Part shown: positions 1-14,230 of the stretch, one piece after another
Numbering within the stretch: position 1 is the stretch's first letter
How the letters are laid out: each line of letters begins with the position of its first letter
Source of the DNA: Mastigamoeba balamuthi
Lineage: Eukaryota; Evosea; Mastigamoebida; Mastigamoebidae
Length of the DNA stretch: 64,000 nt
Assembly (NCBI GenBank): GCA_902651635.1
Contig: CACRSC010001923.1
Location: forward strand, 371,401 to 435,400
Direction: 5' to 3'
The notes under the pieces: generated by a model
What the model saw: the letters and a program-made list of their open reading frames with translations, nothing else
Databases searched by the model: none
What the model was told of the DNA's origin: nothing
Made by a program: the position numbers and the translations under genes

Positions 1-220
1 ATGGCCTGAACGACGTTATGGCTGATCCAAAGGACTGCCTCATGGATTGTGCTGAGTGCAGTGATGACGATGATGCCCTCTCCTCTGATGAATCTGACCC
101 TGAGTGTGACTAAAGCAATGAAACCAGTTGGTTATTACAATTGAAAGCCACTGTGTCTGCTTTCAATGTCTTCTTCATTACCATTGACCACAAAACGACA
201 GAAACTCTTCATGCCGACTC

Positions 221-320
221 ATAGGCCGGCATATATGCCAGCATATACACTGTGCCGCCGGCATAGTCGATGGCCGAGCTGTGCCGCCGGCACATAGCCC
301 GGCACATATGCTGGCACATA
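221..320. repeat. Short palindromic GCCGGCA/TGCCGGC repeat cluster
   Basis: About 100 bases are built from alternating GCCGGCA, CATAT and TGCCGGC words that can pair with one another. No coding sense is seen. It lies just outside the larger hairpin array at 655-1165 and may belong to the same decayed element. Confidence 0.5.
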
Positions 321-654
321 TCGCCTTTGTCACTAATCACTTGATTTGAAAAATTTCTGTGAAATCGTACTTCAAATGCGTACAAGAGCTTCTGATATTA
401 AGGGCATGTGCTATTCATCAATTGTTACGATTTTGACCCTTTTGATGGGAATTCCTGCCCATCACTGCAGCGATATGGTTTGTCCTCCCCGTCCTTCCTC
501 TCATGTACTTGACCTGCAGCTGTGTGTTTCACCTCGCCTTGCTCTCCTGTTCCTGCAACATTGCCTGCTCCACTCAATCCCTTCTGCATCCCTGACTCAG
601 TGCGCAAATGACGTCAAGTGCAAATCAGCCAGCAGGCAAAATCTAGGCTGCTCA

Positions 655-1165
655 CCCTCAGGCTTCCGCTACACTTAGCTACGCAATTATTTCCACTACA
701 CACTGCTACACATACCTTTGCTGCACTGTGTAGCGGATCACCCTCTGCAACACATTACTACATTGGCTCCGCTACGCAGTGTAGCGAATGCACCCATCGC
801 TACATGCCGCTACACCTGTCTTCGCTACACCATGTAGCGGAGGTACCTCCGCTATGCATCGTAGCGGAGCATATGTAGCAATGCGTAGCGGCAGCACCTT
901 CGCTACTCTGTGTAGTGAAGGTGCCTTCACTACGCCATGTAGCGGAGGTACCTTCACTATGTGGTGTAGCGGAGCCTGCATGGCAGTACGTAGCGGAGGT
1001 ACCTCCGCTACACATTGCTACATGCACTTCGCTATGCTGCATAGCAGAGATACCTCCGCTACGCTCAGCTACACAGGTGCCGCTATGCACTGCTGCTGAA
1101 ATTCACTTCCGCTACACTACGTAGCGGAGCATGCGTAGCACTGCGTAGCAGAACTGGATCCGCTA
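655..1165. repeat. Hairpin array built on TAGCGGAGGTACCTCCGCTA
   Basis: More than 20 copies of CGCTACA or TGTAGCG occur in both orientations. Perfect 20-nt palindromes of the quoted unit lie at 834-853 and 991-1010, and weaker versions carry TAGTGAAGG/CCTTCACTA. The short open frames here simply reflect the repeat. Similar arrays recur at 32463-32500, 34060-34280 and 35080-35335, each next to low-GC decayed element sequence, so this looks like the terminal or subterminal repeat of an unknown mobile element and not a CRISPR array (there are no unique spacers). Confidence 0.7.
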
Positions 1166-1387
1166 CAACACGTAAACGTGCTCGACATGCAGAGCAGGAG
1201 AGCTTCCGTGGAGCCTGTGCTAGCAGCAGTGCAGCTGTCACAGAAGACAGAAGAAGCTCAGACAGCTCAGTGAAAACGACCAGTGCAAGGTCAGAGAGCT
1301 CCTTGCTGCTGAACAGACAGCAGGCCAGATCCTTAAGGTATTTCTGCAGCTCAGCCACCAGTCAGTCATCAACAGTAAGAATGGTGT

Positions 1388-2160
1388 GTGTGGGCATTCC
1401 CACTTGGGTTTGGTGTATCACCTTTAACACTCATCCTTTTCGTTATTCTTACCCCCCCTTCTTTCTTTCCCTTCCTCTCACTTAATCACAATTCAGATTT
1501 TCCACTGATAATCTCTGAAGAGCTGCAGCACTATCATGCATATGACTTGAACAGTGACAATGATGAGTTCGAGAGCAAGCAGAGCTCAATTGTTTCACTG
1601 CCTGCATTGGTGCATCCAGCCAGTGCAAGGAACATCATGGCAGCCATGGCCGAGTCACCTGCAGGTGAACTGTCACTGAGAGTGCCAGATGCATTCAGTG
1701 TGCAGCAGGCAGAAGTCATAACAGGGGTTGTGCAGCAGGCAATGGTCAGCCAGGCAAGCTACGAGTCATTTGTTATTCACATTGGAACATGTGTGTACTA
1801 CCTCATCCCTGCACTGCCTGGGCTCGAGTTCAAGTTTGTGACAAGGATCATATCACATGAACTTCTCTTTAGCATGAAGATGCCACCACTTGACACAGAG
1901 GCACTGTGCCTTGTGACAGGCATTAATGACACAATGCTGATAGAGCACAGTGTTACAGTGGCAATCTAGTTGCCCTGCACAGCTGCCATTGTGCCAACTG
2001 AGGGCATGATGAATGCAGTAGAGGCAGTCAGCTCATCGGTATCAGCTGACAAGGCACGTGCAAACATTTATGTCCTTCCAAACATGTGGAGCATTGTCTA
2101 CAAGCTGCTGCAGAAGAGGATCAATGAGTTCTGGAGCTGAATGAACCCAACAGGGTGGTA
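1388..2160 (+). mobile_element. Unknown repeat-borne ORF beside the hairpin array
   Basis: An open frame runs to 1969. A long pyrimidine tract ending in CAG at 1495 looks like an intron end, so the coding part probably begins near 1496 with an acidic serine-rich stretch followed by SLPALVHPASARNIMAAMAE. After the stop at 1967-1969 the same frame stays protein-like to about 2140 (for example NAVEAVSSSVSADKARANIY), with another stop near 2138. I do not recognise the family. Composition (moderate GC) and the adjacent hairpin array set it apart from the GC-rich host genes, and it appears decayed. Confidence 0.4.
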
Positions 2161-2419
2161 CCAGTGTGAATTGTGATACATCTGACTCAGAAACTCACAG
2201 AAGTCCCTGCTTGCTCCCACCAACCCCACACCCTCCCCATACTACACCAGAAGCAGTCACACTCACAAATACATAAACACAGAGTATCCACCAGGACATC
2301 ACATGACTTGGCAAGCCTCTGCACGAGTGCTCATTTGTCTTTCTGATTTGCATGCATTTGTTCAAGTTCTGGGGGAAGAAGGCTGTCTGTACCTGAGAGA
2401 CTGTTGAGACAGTGCAATT

Positions 2420-3171
2420 TATCAACCACAGGGGGGCCACACCACTGTAAAGCCTACAGGGCCTCTGGCCAGTGGGTCTATGTGCATGCAGTCCTGTGTG
2501 CTGATAACCACCACAAACTGCTTTACAATGTCTCTTGCTACCTTCTCCTCCTTCACCTCCCTGTTGTGCTCTTCCACATCAGCACCATTTACAATGCATG
2601 GGCTGCAGAGGGAGCAAGAGGGCAAGAGGGTAAGAGGGCAAGAGGGCAAGAGGAGAAGAGAGAGAGGAAGAAGGCAGGTCTGCCAAGGGCATGAAGGAGA
2701 AAGCAGACAAGCTTGGCAGCACAGCCAGCAGAGTACCAGCAGAGAAGCGAGGAGCCCAGGGACCTTCCAGCAGTGCTCTGGTATCCCCCAGGTGCCCTTA
2801 TACCACCGTCCCCTACAGTGTGTCACAGGCAGCAGTGTTGGCAGTCTCAGGGGGGCTCACAGACACTGTGGTGGGCCACACAGAGCTGTGTCACACAGGG
2901 CACTACCAGGGCTGCCAGGAATGCCAGGCCAGCACCAGCCACACCAGGTCCACCCCCGCCCACCAACCCCACCACGTGACTTTGCAGCTGTCATGCCATC
3001 TTCAGCACTGCTGCTGCTGTTGGTCGATGTATCAAGGCAGGGCACCATATTGTGCAGCTGCAGCTCCACTGCTGGTGCTGCATCAGCGTGGGTGTTGCCG
3101 TTGGCAGTGCTGGTGTTTGTTGTGTTGCTCATACTGTTCTGAGCTATGTGCTGTTCGAAAATTCTAGCCAC
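2420..3171 (-). pseudogene. Decayed 5' copy of the double zinc-block gene family
   Basis: Reading right to left, the sequence begins with MSNTTNTSTANGNTH at about 3132, matching the N-termini of the genes at 16634 (-) and 17047 (+). It loses frame in the middle, then resumes with NGADVEEHNREVKEEKVARD and VKQFVVVISTQDCMHIDPLA, equivalent to the second exon of those genes. The intron-end signature (GTGCTGATGTGGAAGAG) is also preserved. The Cys-rich and C-terminal parts are absent. A 9-bp AGAGGGCAA tandem run (2610-2665) fills the old intron. This is therefore a third, dead copy of the family, about 13 kb from the live pair. Confidence 0.7.
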
Positions 3172-3595
3172 AAGAACTGTTTGTGGACGGTGCCATTTCC
3201 ATTCCCATCGTCAAATATCGCAGGAGATACAGGCTCACAGCCCTGGACGCAGCGACCCGTCGCGATTGCGCTGTGAGCGCCCGCACGTGCACGGTTTCGA
3301 GCAATTGCTGGCACGTGAGCAATCCTCGTCCTGTCTGGCGTCACGAGTGCACTGCACCTTTTTCTCGCGGGTGCCTTTGCCGACTTCTCGTTGCACGCGT
3401 CCAGCGGAGCAACGTCGGGCAGCGCTCAGCGGGGGCCCTCAACGCCCCTTGGCGCCCGAAAGAGCGATCCCCCCCCCGAGATCGCAGCACAGGCATTAGA
3501 TACCGCGAATGATGTCACCAGGGGGAGATACAGGGCCCGCGATATCTTTTGCGCCCCTCTTTTCTTTCTTCTCCTCCACGCACCCACCCCCTTTT

Positions 3596-6753
<3,158 letters not shown>

Positions 6754-7336
6754 GCCCCCCGAGCGAGCAAGCGACTGGCGCCAAGGGAGCCAGATGTGGT
6801 GGGCGGCCACTGCTGCACCCGACGTCCCCAGGGGGTGGCAGTACCGCGCTGGTTCCCTCCCCTCCCTCCCCCCCCTGCGTGCACGCCCGCGGGCACTGAG
6901 AACAACACGGCACCCGCGCACACACGCAGAAAGCAGCTGCTGCAGCCACACCCAACAGTGACCAGCACTCCCTTGGCCGAGCTCTCGTCGATGCTCTCGT
7001 GGGTCTCTGTAATGCCTGACTTTGTTTCTGGGCACGGGGAGATGGGGTGTCCGCATTCGTGTGTCTGGTTTGCTCGGGGTTCCCGATAGGGTGTTTGCCA
7101 TGTCTGTAATTTCCGGGGTCAGCTTTTGCGGCTGGCAGGCCCCGTTGCACCTTCCGCACTGAGCAACACCGGCGAGCAACACTGCGGGCCTTGCGCAGTG
7201 AGCTCAGTGCAAGTGTGGCGCACAGCACGCAGAGGGCCAGTGCAAATGGTTTAACGACACGTATAAAAGGAGCTTCTGCTGTTGTTGTGCTCTTGTGTTC
7301 GCTGCGTGCCTCGTGTGCACTGCGCTGGTGGCCCCG

Positions 7337-7903
7337 TCAGCAGGCCTTGGGGGGCTGCCCCGGCTGCGCGTAGTACACGGGCGTCGCGGGCACCCCCTGC
7401 TGCTGCTGCGGCGGCGGCGGCGCACCCGCGGCGTAGACGGGCTGCCCCGCCTGCGGGGGCGCTGCGTAGACCACCTGCGGCTGCCCCGGGGGCGCCGCGT
7501 AGACGGGCTGCCCCGGCTGCACGTAGACGGGCTGCCCTGCCTGCGGGGGCGCCGCGTAGACGGGCTGCCCGGGCTGTGCGTAGACGGGCTGGCCGGGCTG
7601 GGCGTAGACGACGGGCTGCTGGGGGGCAGGGGCCGCGTAGACGTTGGTCATCGTGACGGTGACCGGGGCGGCTGCGGGGGCGTTGTTGACGATGACGGTG
7701 GCCGGGCGGGAGCGGGCGTTGGCGCGCTCGACGGCGCCCGGGAGGAGGCAGATGTCGAGGAGGGCGCCGACGCCGCAGAGGCCGCCCGTGAAGAAGTAGA
7801 GCAGGCCCATGCCCGTGTCGTTGATGTAGAACCGCTGGAACCCGCACGTGCCGCACAGGCCCACGCCCCAGAACACGTAGGCCGTCCCCAGGCTGTACCC
7901 CAT
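7337..7903 (-). CDS. TM2-domain membrane protein with long Pro/Gln/Tyr-rich tail
   Basis: A single exon encodes 188 aa. Residues about 6-57 form a TM2 domain: two hydrophobic helices separated by a short turn, with the conserved GFQRFYI of the first helix end and a GLLYFFTGG second segment. The rest is a low-complexity tail with about ten AQPGQPVYA-like units and a poly-Gln run. TM2 proteins are small two-pass membrane proteins of uncertain function; such tails can be cytosolic and self-associating (inference). The start Met at 7901-7903 is the last before the domain, although the frame is open upstream to 8011. The gene converges on the helicase gene and is followed upstream by tRNA-Leu on the same strand. 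Confidence 0.85.
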   Translation of the reverse strand: MGYSLGTAYVFWGVGLCGTCGFQRFYINDTGMGLLYFFTGGLCGVGALLDICLLPGAVERANARSRPATVIVNNAPAAAPVTVTMTNVYAAPAPQQPVVYAQPGQPVYAQPGQPVYAAPPQAGQPVYVQPGQPVYAAPPGQPQVVYAAPPQAGQPVYAAGAPPPPQQQQGVPATPVYYAQPGQPPKAC

Positions 7904-8101
7904 CTCCTCTGCTTGTGCGTGCGGGTGCAGAGCCCGGTTTGTTCGTGTGGTGGGTGGTTTTTGCTTTTCTGGTCGGGATTGGAACAGCAGAAGAGGTGGA
8001 TCCGCACGCAAAACAGATATTTGTTCATGGAAAAGGGTGGGCCCACTAATCGAGGTGGAAAAGTAGATTCATTGCTATTTTCGGACCCAACCGCTTTTTC
8101 G

Positions 8102-8117
8102 GAAAAGAAAAAGAAGT
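8102..8117 (-). terminator. Pol III terminator of tRNA-Leu
   Basis: Downstream of the tRNA on the minus strand are two T runs (CTTCTTTTTCTTTTCC), seen as AAAAGAAAAAG on the plus strand within 30 nt of the 3' end. This is the expected oligo-T stop for RNA polymerase III. Confidence 0.8.
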
Positions 8118-8131
8118 GAGGCAATAAATGA

Positions 8132-8214
8132 TGCATCCGCTGGGATTCGAACCCAGGCCTCTTGCGAGACTGCAACCTGAATGCAGCGCCTTGGACCGAC
8201 TCGGCCACAGATGC
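8132..8214 (-). tRNA. trnL-CAG: tRNA-Leu (anticodon CAG)
   Basis: The reverse strand folds as a type II tRNA. The acceptor stem GCATCTG pairs with CGGATGC, followed by discriminator A. The D-arm carries GGCCGAGTCGG, the anticodon stem is CTGCA/TGCAG with loop TTCAGGT (CAG), there is a long variable arm (TCTCGCAAGAG), and the T-arm is CTGGG-TTCGAAT-CCCAG. The length is 83 nt, with no intron and no encoded CCA, as expected for a nuclear gene. The internal A and B boxes act as the pol III promoter. Confidence 0.96.
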
Positions 8215-8319
8215 TTTCACAAGTTCTGTTATTCTCGCCGCTCCCGTCGTGCCGCAACGCGGCATCATCCGCAGAGATTTTTTGTCGTGAGATATCCAAC
8301 GGTCGATCCGCCTCCGGGG

Positions 8320-10308
8320 ATGGCGCAGCACTCGCGGGCCCTGGCCGAGTTCATGCAGGTCACTGCCTGCGACGACGTCGACCTGGCGACGTCAGTCCTC
8401 GAGGCAGGCGCCCTCGCAGCGCCCCGCGTGCCCCGCACGGCTCTCGCTGACGTTTTTTCCGTGCAGAGCAGCGACTGGCAGCTCGAACGCGCCGTGGCCG
8501 CCTTCCTCGACGACCCGGCCTCGGCCACGCCCCCCAGGAAGCGCCCCAGGCCCTCGGGCACCCGCCCGACCAAAACCGAAAGCAGCCAGCGGGCGCGGAG
8601 GCCCCCAGCCCCCGCGGGCGGCGGCGACGACGACGACGATGGCGACGACGCGGTGCGCGCGCCGATCGCGCCCGTCGAGGACACGCTGCTCGACTACGAC
8701 CCGGGCGTCGTCACGCGGCAGCGCTCGGGGTTCCGGGTGACGCAGGCGACGGCGGCGCCGGCGCTGACGATCATGCAGGACCTCTCGGGCGTCTCGGCCT
8801 CGTGTGAGTCAGAGCCGCCCACAGCCCACGCAGCCCACACAGCCCACCGCGAGACTCAGGGGTGACGTCATCGAGCAGCGGTGGGCGACGGCGTGGGCAA
8901 CCCGCGCAAGTGCCAGCAGCTGGCGAAGCAGTTCAGGCCGCCGTTTGAGCTGCTCTTCGAGGGCACTCTGCAGACGGTGCGCCCCTGTCAATTGATCCTT
9001 TGATGGCACAGTTCCATTCCCCTCCTCTCCTCGTGGGCGCATCTCCACTACCGCCAGGGGGGTCTGCGGAACACCCACCAGGACAGACCCCCTTTTCGAT
9101 TTGCGTTGCACGCGGACCCATCAATTGATTGCCGTCGCACGAATAGCCCGGCCCCCCTTCGAGGCACCTCCGCTGCCTCCAGAGGTCGACTGCTTGCTCA
9201 CGTGCTTGCGATTGACAGGCCCCTCAATGGCAGCCGCTGTTCATCCAATTGATTTCCGCCCCGCAATTTGAAAAACACACTGCTGTGCCGCCCGCTCCTC
9301 TCTGACTCAGTGGGGGGCATCCCCGCACACGGCCAAGGCGAGGGACCACGCGGTGAAGCAGGGCAAGCCCGTCGTCGTGAACCTGCAGGACCCGCAGCAG
9401 TTCGCCTCGCACGCGCTGAACCGCGACGTGTGGACCGACGCGCGGGTGCGGCAGCTCGTCGCGTCGCGGATGGTGATGGTCCAGCTCGACAGCTCCCTCG
9501 CCGACGCCCGCGAGTTCGCGAGGCTCTACCGCGTCCGCGAGCTGCCCGCCGTCTGCGTCATCGACCCGCTGACGGGCGAGCTGCTGCTCTCCTCGCTGGG
9601 CGTCCACGCGTCGGCGCTGCCCTCTGCCGACGCCATCTACGCAGAGCGTGCGCAGCCCTCGCAGCCCCCGCAGCCCCCCCGGCAGCTCTCACGCGGCCGC
9701 GGACGCTCGGCGCAGTCGCCGGGGTCGTGGAGAGGCTCGACGGGGACGCGGAGAGGGCCAGGCGGAGGGCCGAGGAGGAGCGCAAGGAGGCGGCGGCCGC
9801 GGACGTCGCGCGCGCCACGGAGCTCACGGCCGCCGACCTCATGGGCAGCGACAGCGACAGCGAGACCACCGGCGACGAAGTCGACCAGCACTGCAGCGAC
9901 AGCGACGGCGACGGCGACGGCGGGCAGCGGCCGCCCGAGGCCTCGCCAGCAGCGCCGGCCGCCAGCGCCGCCCAGGAGCCCAGCGAGCCCGCGCAGCCGC
10001 CCGCAGCGCCGGCAGCGACAGCGGCGCCCGCAGCAGCGGAGGCGGAGAGGGCGGTGGGGCAGAGCGGGCCGTGCACGCTGCAGCTGAGGTGCGCGGACGG
10101 GTGGACGGCGACGGGGCAGTTCGAGGAGAGCGACACGCTGGGGGACGTGCGGCGGTTCGTGCGGGCGAGCAAGCCCGACGGCGACGCGCGGGGCTGGGCC
10201 CTGTCGACGGCGTACCCGCGCAGGCGCCTGGGCGAGGGCGACATGGGGCGCACGCTGGCCGACGCGGGCCTGACGGGGCGCTCGATCCTCTACGTCGAGC
10301 CCCTCTGA
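8320..10308 (+). CDS. UBA-UAS-UBX domain protein (UBXN7-like Cdc48/p97 cofactor)
   Basis: Five exons (8320-8427, 8467-8803, 8879-8976, 9311-9647, 9716-10308) give 490 aa. The N-terminal UBA-like helix bundle is split by a 39-nt intron (DLATSVLEA, then SSDWQLERAVAAFLDD). Next come an acidic linker, RPPFELLFEGTLQT, and a thioredoxin-like UAS domain (FASHALNRDVWTD, then RLYRVRELPAVCVIDPLTG). A charged helical stretch (VERLDGDAERARRRAEEE), an acidic/Ala-Pro linker and a C-terminal UBX fold (YPRRRLGEGDMGRTLADAGL) follow. Proteins of this layout bind ubiquitinated clients through UBA and Cdc48/p97 through UBX. The UBX surface loop, usually FPR, reads YPR here. The last 325 nt of the gene reappear downstream in an assembly duplicate (see 10905-11822). 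Confidence 0.9.
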
Positions 10309-10903
10309 CGCGCGATCTGCGGGCAGCAGAGAGCTCAGCGCGGGGAGCAGAGAGGTCCAAAACACCGACGACTGCACGCAACACACACACAGCGCTCTTG
10401 TCCTGCAGCCCATGCTGCCTGTCTGTCCGCTGGGCCTCTGCTGGCCTCCCACTGTCGCCCCACGAGCAGCACAGAGGGCCAGCGCCGCGCGACTACCGAC
10501 GCTGCCGCTGACACCGCCAACTCACAGCGCTCTTGCACTGCAACGCCCAAACGTTGCCTGCCCGTCTGTGCTGCTTGTGGGCCGGTGCGCAGGCTCAGGT
10601 AGGCAAGAGGAGGTCGGCCGAGGCCCAGCAGAGGGCCAGCGCCGAGCGGACACGCGCGACGACCGACGCTGCCTGCCGGAGCACAGCCGCGCAGCTTCAC
10701 GGCATGTGTAGCTTCGCGTGCTGCTCTGCCCGGCGACGTCGCCGAGGGTATACACACTTGAGGCCGATGCCCTCTCTCCGGTGCTGTTGCGCGCCGTTGC
10801 CCCATTGGTGGGTCCGTTTTGCAGCTGTTGGGCGAGGCCGAGAGCACCGGAGGGCTCCGATCTTTTGCGCCGGTCAACGAAGAAGCATGCCGCCCGACAT
10901 AGC

Positions 10904-11822
10904 NAGCCCGCGCAGCCGCCCGCAGCGCCGGCAGCGACAGCGGCGCCCGCAGCAGCGGAGGCGGAGAGGGCGGTGGGGCAGAGCGGGCCGTGCACGCTGC
11001 AGCTGAGGTGCGCGGACGGGTGGACGGCGACGGGGCAGTTCGAGGAGAGCGACACGCTGGGGGACGTGCGGCGGTTCGTGCGGGCGAGCAAGCCCGACGG
11101 CGACGCGCGGGGCTGGGCCCTGTCGACGGCGTACCCGCGCAGGCGCCTGGGCGAGGGCGACATGGGGCGCACGCTGGCCGACGCGGGCCTGACGGGGCGC
11201 TCGATCCTCTACGTCGAGCCCCTCTGACGCGCGATCTGCGGGCAGCAGAGAGCTCAGCGCGGGGAGCAGAGAGGTCCAAAACACCGACGACTGCACGCAA
11301 CACACACACAGCGCTCTTGTCCTGCAGCCCATGCTGCCTGTCTGTCCGCTGGGCCTCTGCTGGCCTCCCACTGTCGCCCCACGAGCAGCACAGAGGGCCA
11401 GCGCCGCGCGACTACCGACGCTGCCGCTGACACCGCCAACTCACAGCGCTCTTGCACTGCAACGCCCAAACGTTGCCTGCCCGTCTGTGCTGCTTGTGGG
11501 CCGGTGCGCAGGCTCAGGTAGGCAAGAGGAGGTCGGCCGAGGCCCAGCAGAGGGCCAGCGCCGAGCGGACACGCGCGACGACCGACGCTGCCTGCCGGAG
11601 CACAGCCGCGCAGCTTCACGGCATGTGTAGCTTCGCGTGCTGCTCTGCCCGGCGACGTCGCCGAGGGTATACACACTTGAGGCCGATGCCCTCTCTCCGG
11701 TGCTGTTGCGCGCCGTTGCCCCATTGGTGGGTCCGTTTTGCAGCTGTTGGGCGAGGCCGAGAGCACCGGAGGGCTCCGATCTTTTGCGCCGGTCAACGAA
11801 GAAGCATGCCGCCCGACATAGC
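10904..11822. other. Assembly artefact: exact 918-bp repeat after a single N
   Basis: Bases 9986-10903 and 10905-11822 read the same at constant offset 919, separated only by the N at 10904. The repeat covers the UBX 3' end plus about 600 bp of downstream DNA. An error-free direct repeat joined by exactly one N is what a scaffolder leaves when two overlapping contig ends are abutted. The second UBX tail (10905-11229) should not be counted as a gene. Confidence 0.9.
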
Positions 11823-12387
11823 ACATTCCCCTGTAGATCCGGCCCCGCCGGGGCTCTGTCGGGTCTGTCCTCGGCCCTCTCTCCCCCGAGGCGAGGCCGC
11901 TGCGCGATGGCCGACGGCACCTGGGCATCAACTGAGCTCCGAGCGTTGAACTTGATGTTCAACGGGGGCGAAAGAGCAGCGGGGCGGGGAGGCCAACGGC
12001 CTGCCCCCAGGCGCTATTTATGGGTGCTGCCGAAGGGCCGGTACTTTGGACCCCTTCGCCACAGCACTTTTCTGCAGCTCCTTTCGGGCTCGCCACGACA
12101 GCAGGTCTTGGAAAACGGGAAAATGGAAAAAGGGTAAGTACGTCAGCAGGCATTTCGTGGCCACGAAGATGTCACTCGGGGGGCGAGCGATATCAGAGGT
12201 CATTCGTTATTCACAGCGCACCGCAAACAGCAAAAGCCGGCCGGTGTGCTATTTCCAGCATCCACAGTCACACAAACCAAAACAGCAGCCACACAGCTCA
12301 ATCTCGAGAGCCTCTGCAGCCCTCCTCCACCTCCCCCGACAGCCACACCAGCCAGCCAAGCCAGCAGGACAAGCACACAAGAGGAGG

Positions 12388-13923
12388 ATGTCGACGTGGA
12401 CGCTCGTCATGAAGTTCGGGGGCACGTCGGTGGGCACCGCAGACGCCGTCCGCAAGACCACAGCCATCATCGTCAACGAGCGCCTGCGGTGGCGCCACGT
12501 CGTCGTCGTCGCCTCGGCCCTCGCAGGCGTCACCAACACGCTGCTGGCGAGCGCCACGCAGGCCGCCGCCGGCGACGACTGCGCGCACGTAAAGGCCGCC
12601 GAGAAGCTTCGCGCCGACCACGCGGCCATCGTCGACGCCCTCGTGCCCCTCCCCGATAGACTCGTGCGTGCGCCCTCCCCTCCTTCGCCCCCCGCGGGCG
12701 CCGTCTATGGCGGAATGCGAATTGGAGCTGAATTGGAATTGCGTGCATTGTTCCGAATGCCGGACGGAACTGAGACCTCTGGGCGGGCGCAGGATGTCGC
12801 CAAGGAGGTCGAGGCGCTCGTGGCCGAGTTCTCGCACCTCTGCCACGCCATCTACCTGCTCGGGGAGGCGTCGCCGCGGGCGCTGGACGCCGTCGCGGGC
12901 CTGGGCGAGCGGATGAGCGTCCGTATGGTCTCGGCGGTGCTCCGAGGGCTGGGCGTGGAGTCGCGCGCCGTCGACGCCACGGAGCTCATCGTCACCGACG
13001 ACAACTTCATGTCGGCGCACCCGGACCTCGAGGCCACGCGGGCCAAGACGCAGGCCGTCATGCTGCCGCTGCTCAACAACGGCCTCGTGCCCGTCGTGAC
13101 GGGGTTCATCGGGGCGACGCCCAAGGGCGCCACGACTACGCTGGGCCGCGGCGGCGGCGACTACTCGGCGGCCATCATCGCGGCGGCGCTGCCGGCAGAC
13201 GAGATGTGGGACTGGACCGACGTCGACGGCGTGATGACGTGCGACCCGCGCGTCGTCAAGCAGGCGCACACGATCGACGAGCTGTCGGACCGCGAGGTCT
13301 CGGAGCTGGCCTACTTCGGGGCCAAGGTGCTGCACCCCATGACCATCCGCCCCGTCGTCGACGCCGGCATCGCCCTCCGCGTCTGCAACACCTTCAACCC
13401 GCAGCACCCGGGCACCCGCATCGTCCCGCACTGCGTCAGCGTCCGCAACTGCTCCATCAAGGCCGTGACGGCCGTCCGCGACCTCTGCGTCGTCAAGGTC
13501 CAGGGCCACGGCGTCCTGGCCGGCCCCAGCATCTCGGCGCGCGCCTTCGGGGCCGTGGCGATGACGGGGGCCAGCGTGCAGCTCGTGACGCAGTCGTCGT
13601 CGGAGCAGTCGATCTGCTTCACGGTCCTCTCGTCGCTGGCCGGCGCCGTCGTCGAGCGCCTGCGGGCGACGTTCGCCAACGAGCTGCTGCACCACGAGGT
13701 CGAGCGCGTGTGGGCCAGCCAGCCCGTGTCCATCGTGACGGCCGTCGGCGAGGGGCTCATCCGCACGCCGGGCGTCGCGGGCAAGGTCCTCGGGGCGCTG
13801 GGCGAGCGCGGCATCAGCTCGATGGCCATCGCCCAGGGCTCGAGCGACGTGTCCATCAGCGTCGTCGTCGACGCCAGGAGCACCCTCGACGCCCTGCTGG
13901 CCATCCACGACCTCATCAACTGA
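12388..13923 (+). CDS. Aspartate kinase, paralogue 1
   Basis: Two exons (12388-12663 and 12793-13923) encode 468 aa. The enzyme phosphorylates L-aspartate, the first step toward Lys, Thr, Met and Ile. The kinase domain shows KFGGTSVG (Lys9), TELIVTDDNFMSAHP, GFIGATPKGATTTLGRGGGD, WTDVDGVMTCDPR and YFGAKVLHPMTIRP. Two C-terminal ACT repeats (from about residue 320, with GASVQLVTQ and ISSMAIAQGSSDVSISVVV) imply allosteric feedback by an end product. The enzyme is monofunctional: no homoserine dehydrogenase is fused. The 129-nt intron is a multiple of three and stop-free, so unspliced RNA would stay in frame; the paralogue at 60831 lacks the insertion, which supports splicing. Met12388 precedes the conserved Lys by 8 residues. 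Confidence 0.93.
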   Translation: MSTWTLVMKFGGTSVGTADAVRKTTAIIVNERLRWRHVVVVASALAGVTNTLLASATQAAAGDDCAHVKAAEKLRADHAAIVDALVPLPDRLVRAPSPPSPPAGAVYGGMRIGAELELRALFRMPDGTETSGRAQDVAKEVEALVAEFSHLCHAIYLLGEASPRALDAVAGLGERMSVRMVSAVLRGLGVESRAVDATELIVTDDNFMSAHPDLEATRAKTQAVMLPLLNNGLVPVVTGFIGATPKGATTTLGRGGGDYSAAIIAAALPADEMWDWTDVDGVMTCDPRVVKQAHTIDELSDREVSELAYFGAKVLHPMTIRPVVDAGIALRVCNTFNPQHPGTRIVPHCVSVRNCSIKAVTAVRDLCVVKVQGHGVLAGPSISARAFGAVAMTGASVQLVTQSSSEQSICFTVLSSLAGAVVERLRATFANELLHHEVERVWASQPVSIVTAVGEGLIRTPGVAGKVLGALGERGISSMAIAQGSSDVSISVVVDARSTLDALLAIHDLIN

Positions 13924-14230
13924 CACTCTGCCTTCAGAGCGACCCTCGCTTCCAGCAGAACCAAATTGTACTTGTGCTCTCTCCCAATGCCGCGTTGCTT
14001 GGCAGCTCAGGGCCACATGAAGGCAGCAGTTGGGAAACAAAGAACGTGTTGATTTGCTGCTTACAGCAAGACTGGGCCGTTGATGACAGACCCCTCAGTA
14101 AGAAGACTCACCATTCCAATACGTTTCGGAACAATCAAGCACAGCGCGGTGACGTGTTGCTCATGCTCGACAGCAGGAGGAAATGAAGTGCTTGCTTCGT
14201 GTTGACGTTGAGTATGTACGCTACCGATCA

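Noticed and set aside
655-1165. Possible CRISPR-like array
   Set aside because: Repeats are palindromic words of variable spacing without unique spacers, in a eukaryotic intron-bearing genome.
10905-11229. Second UBX-domain gene tail
   Set aside because: It is an exact copy across a single N, so an assembly artefact and not a paralogue.
12298-14040. 580-codon minus-strand frame antisense to aspartate kinase 1
   Set aside because: It mirrors codon bias of the GC-rich sense gene, is Arg/Ala/His-rich without domains, and a similar antisense frame lies opposite aspartate kinase 2 (61138-62844).
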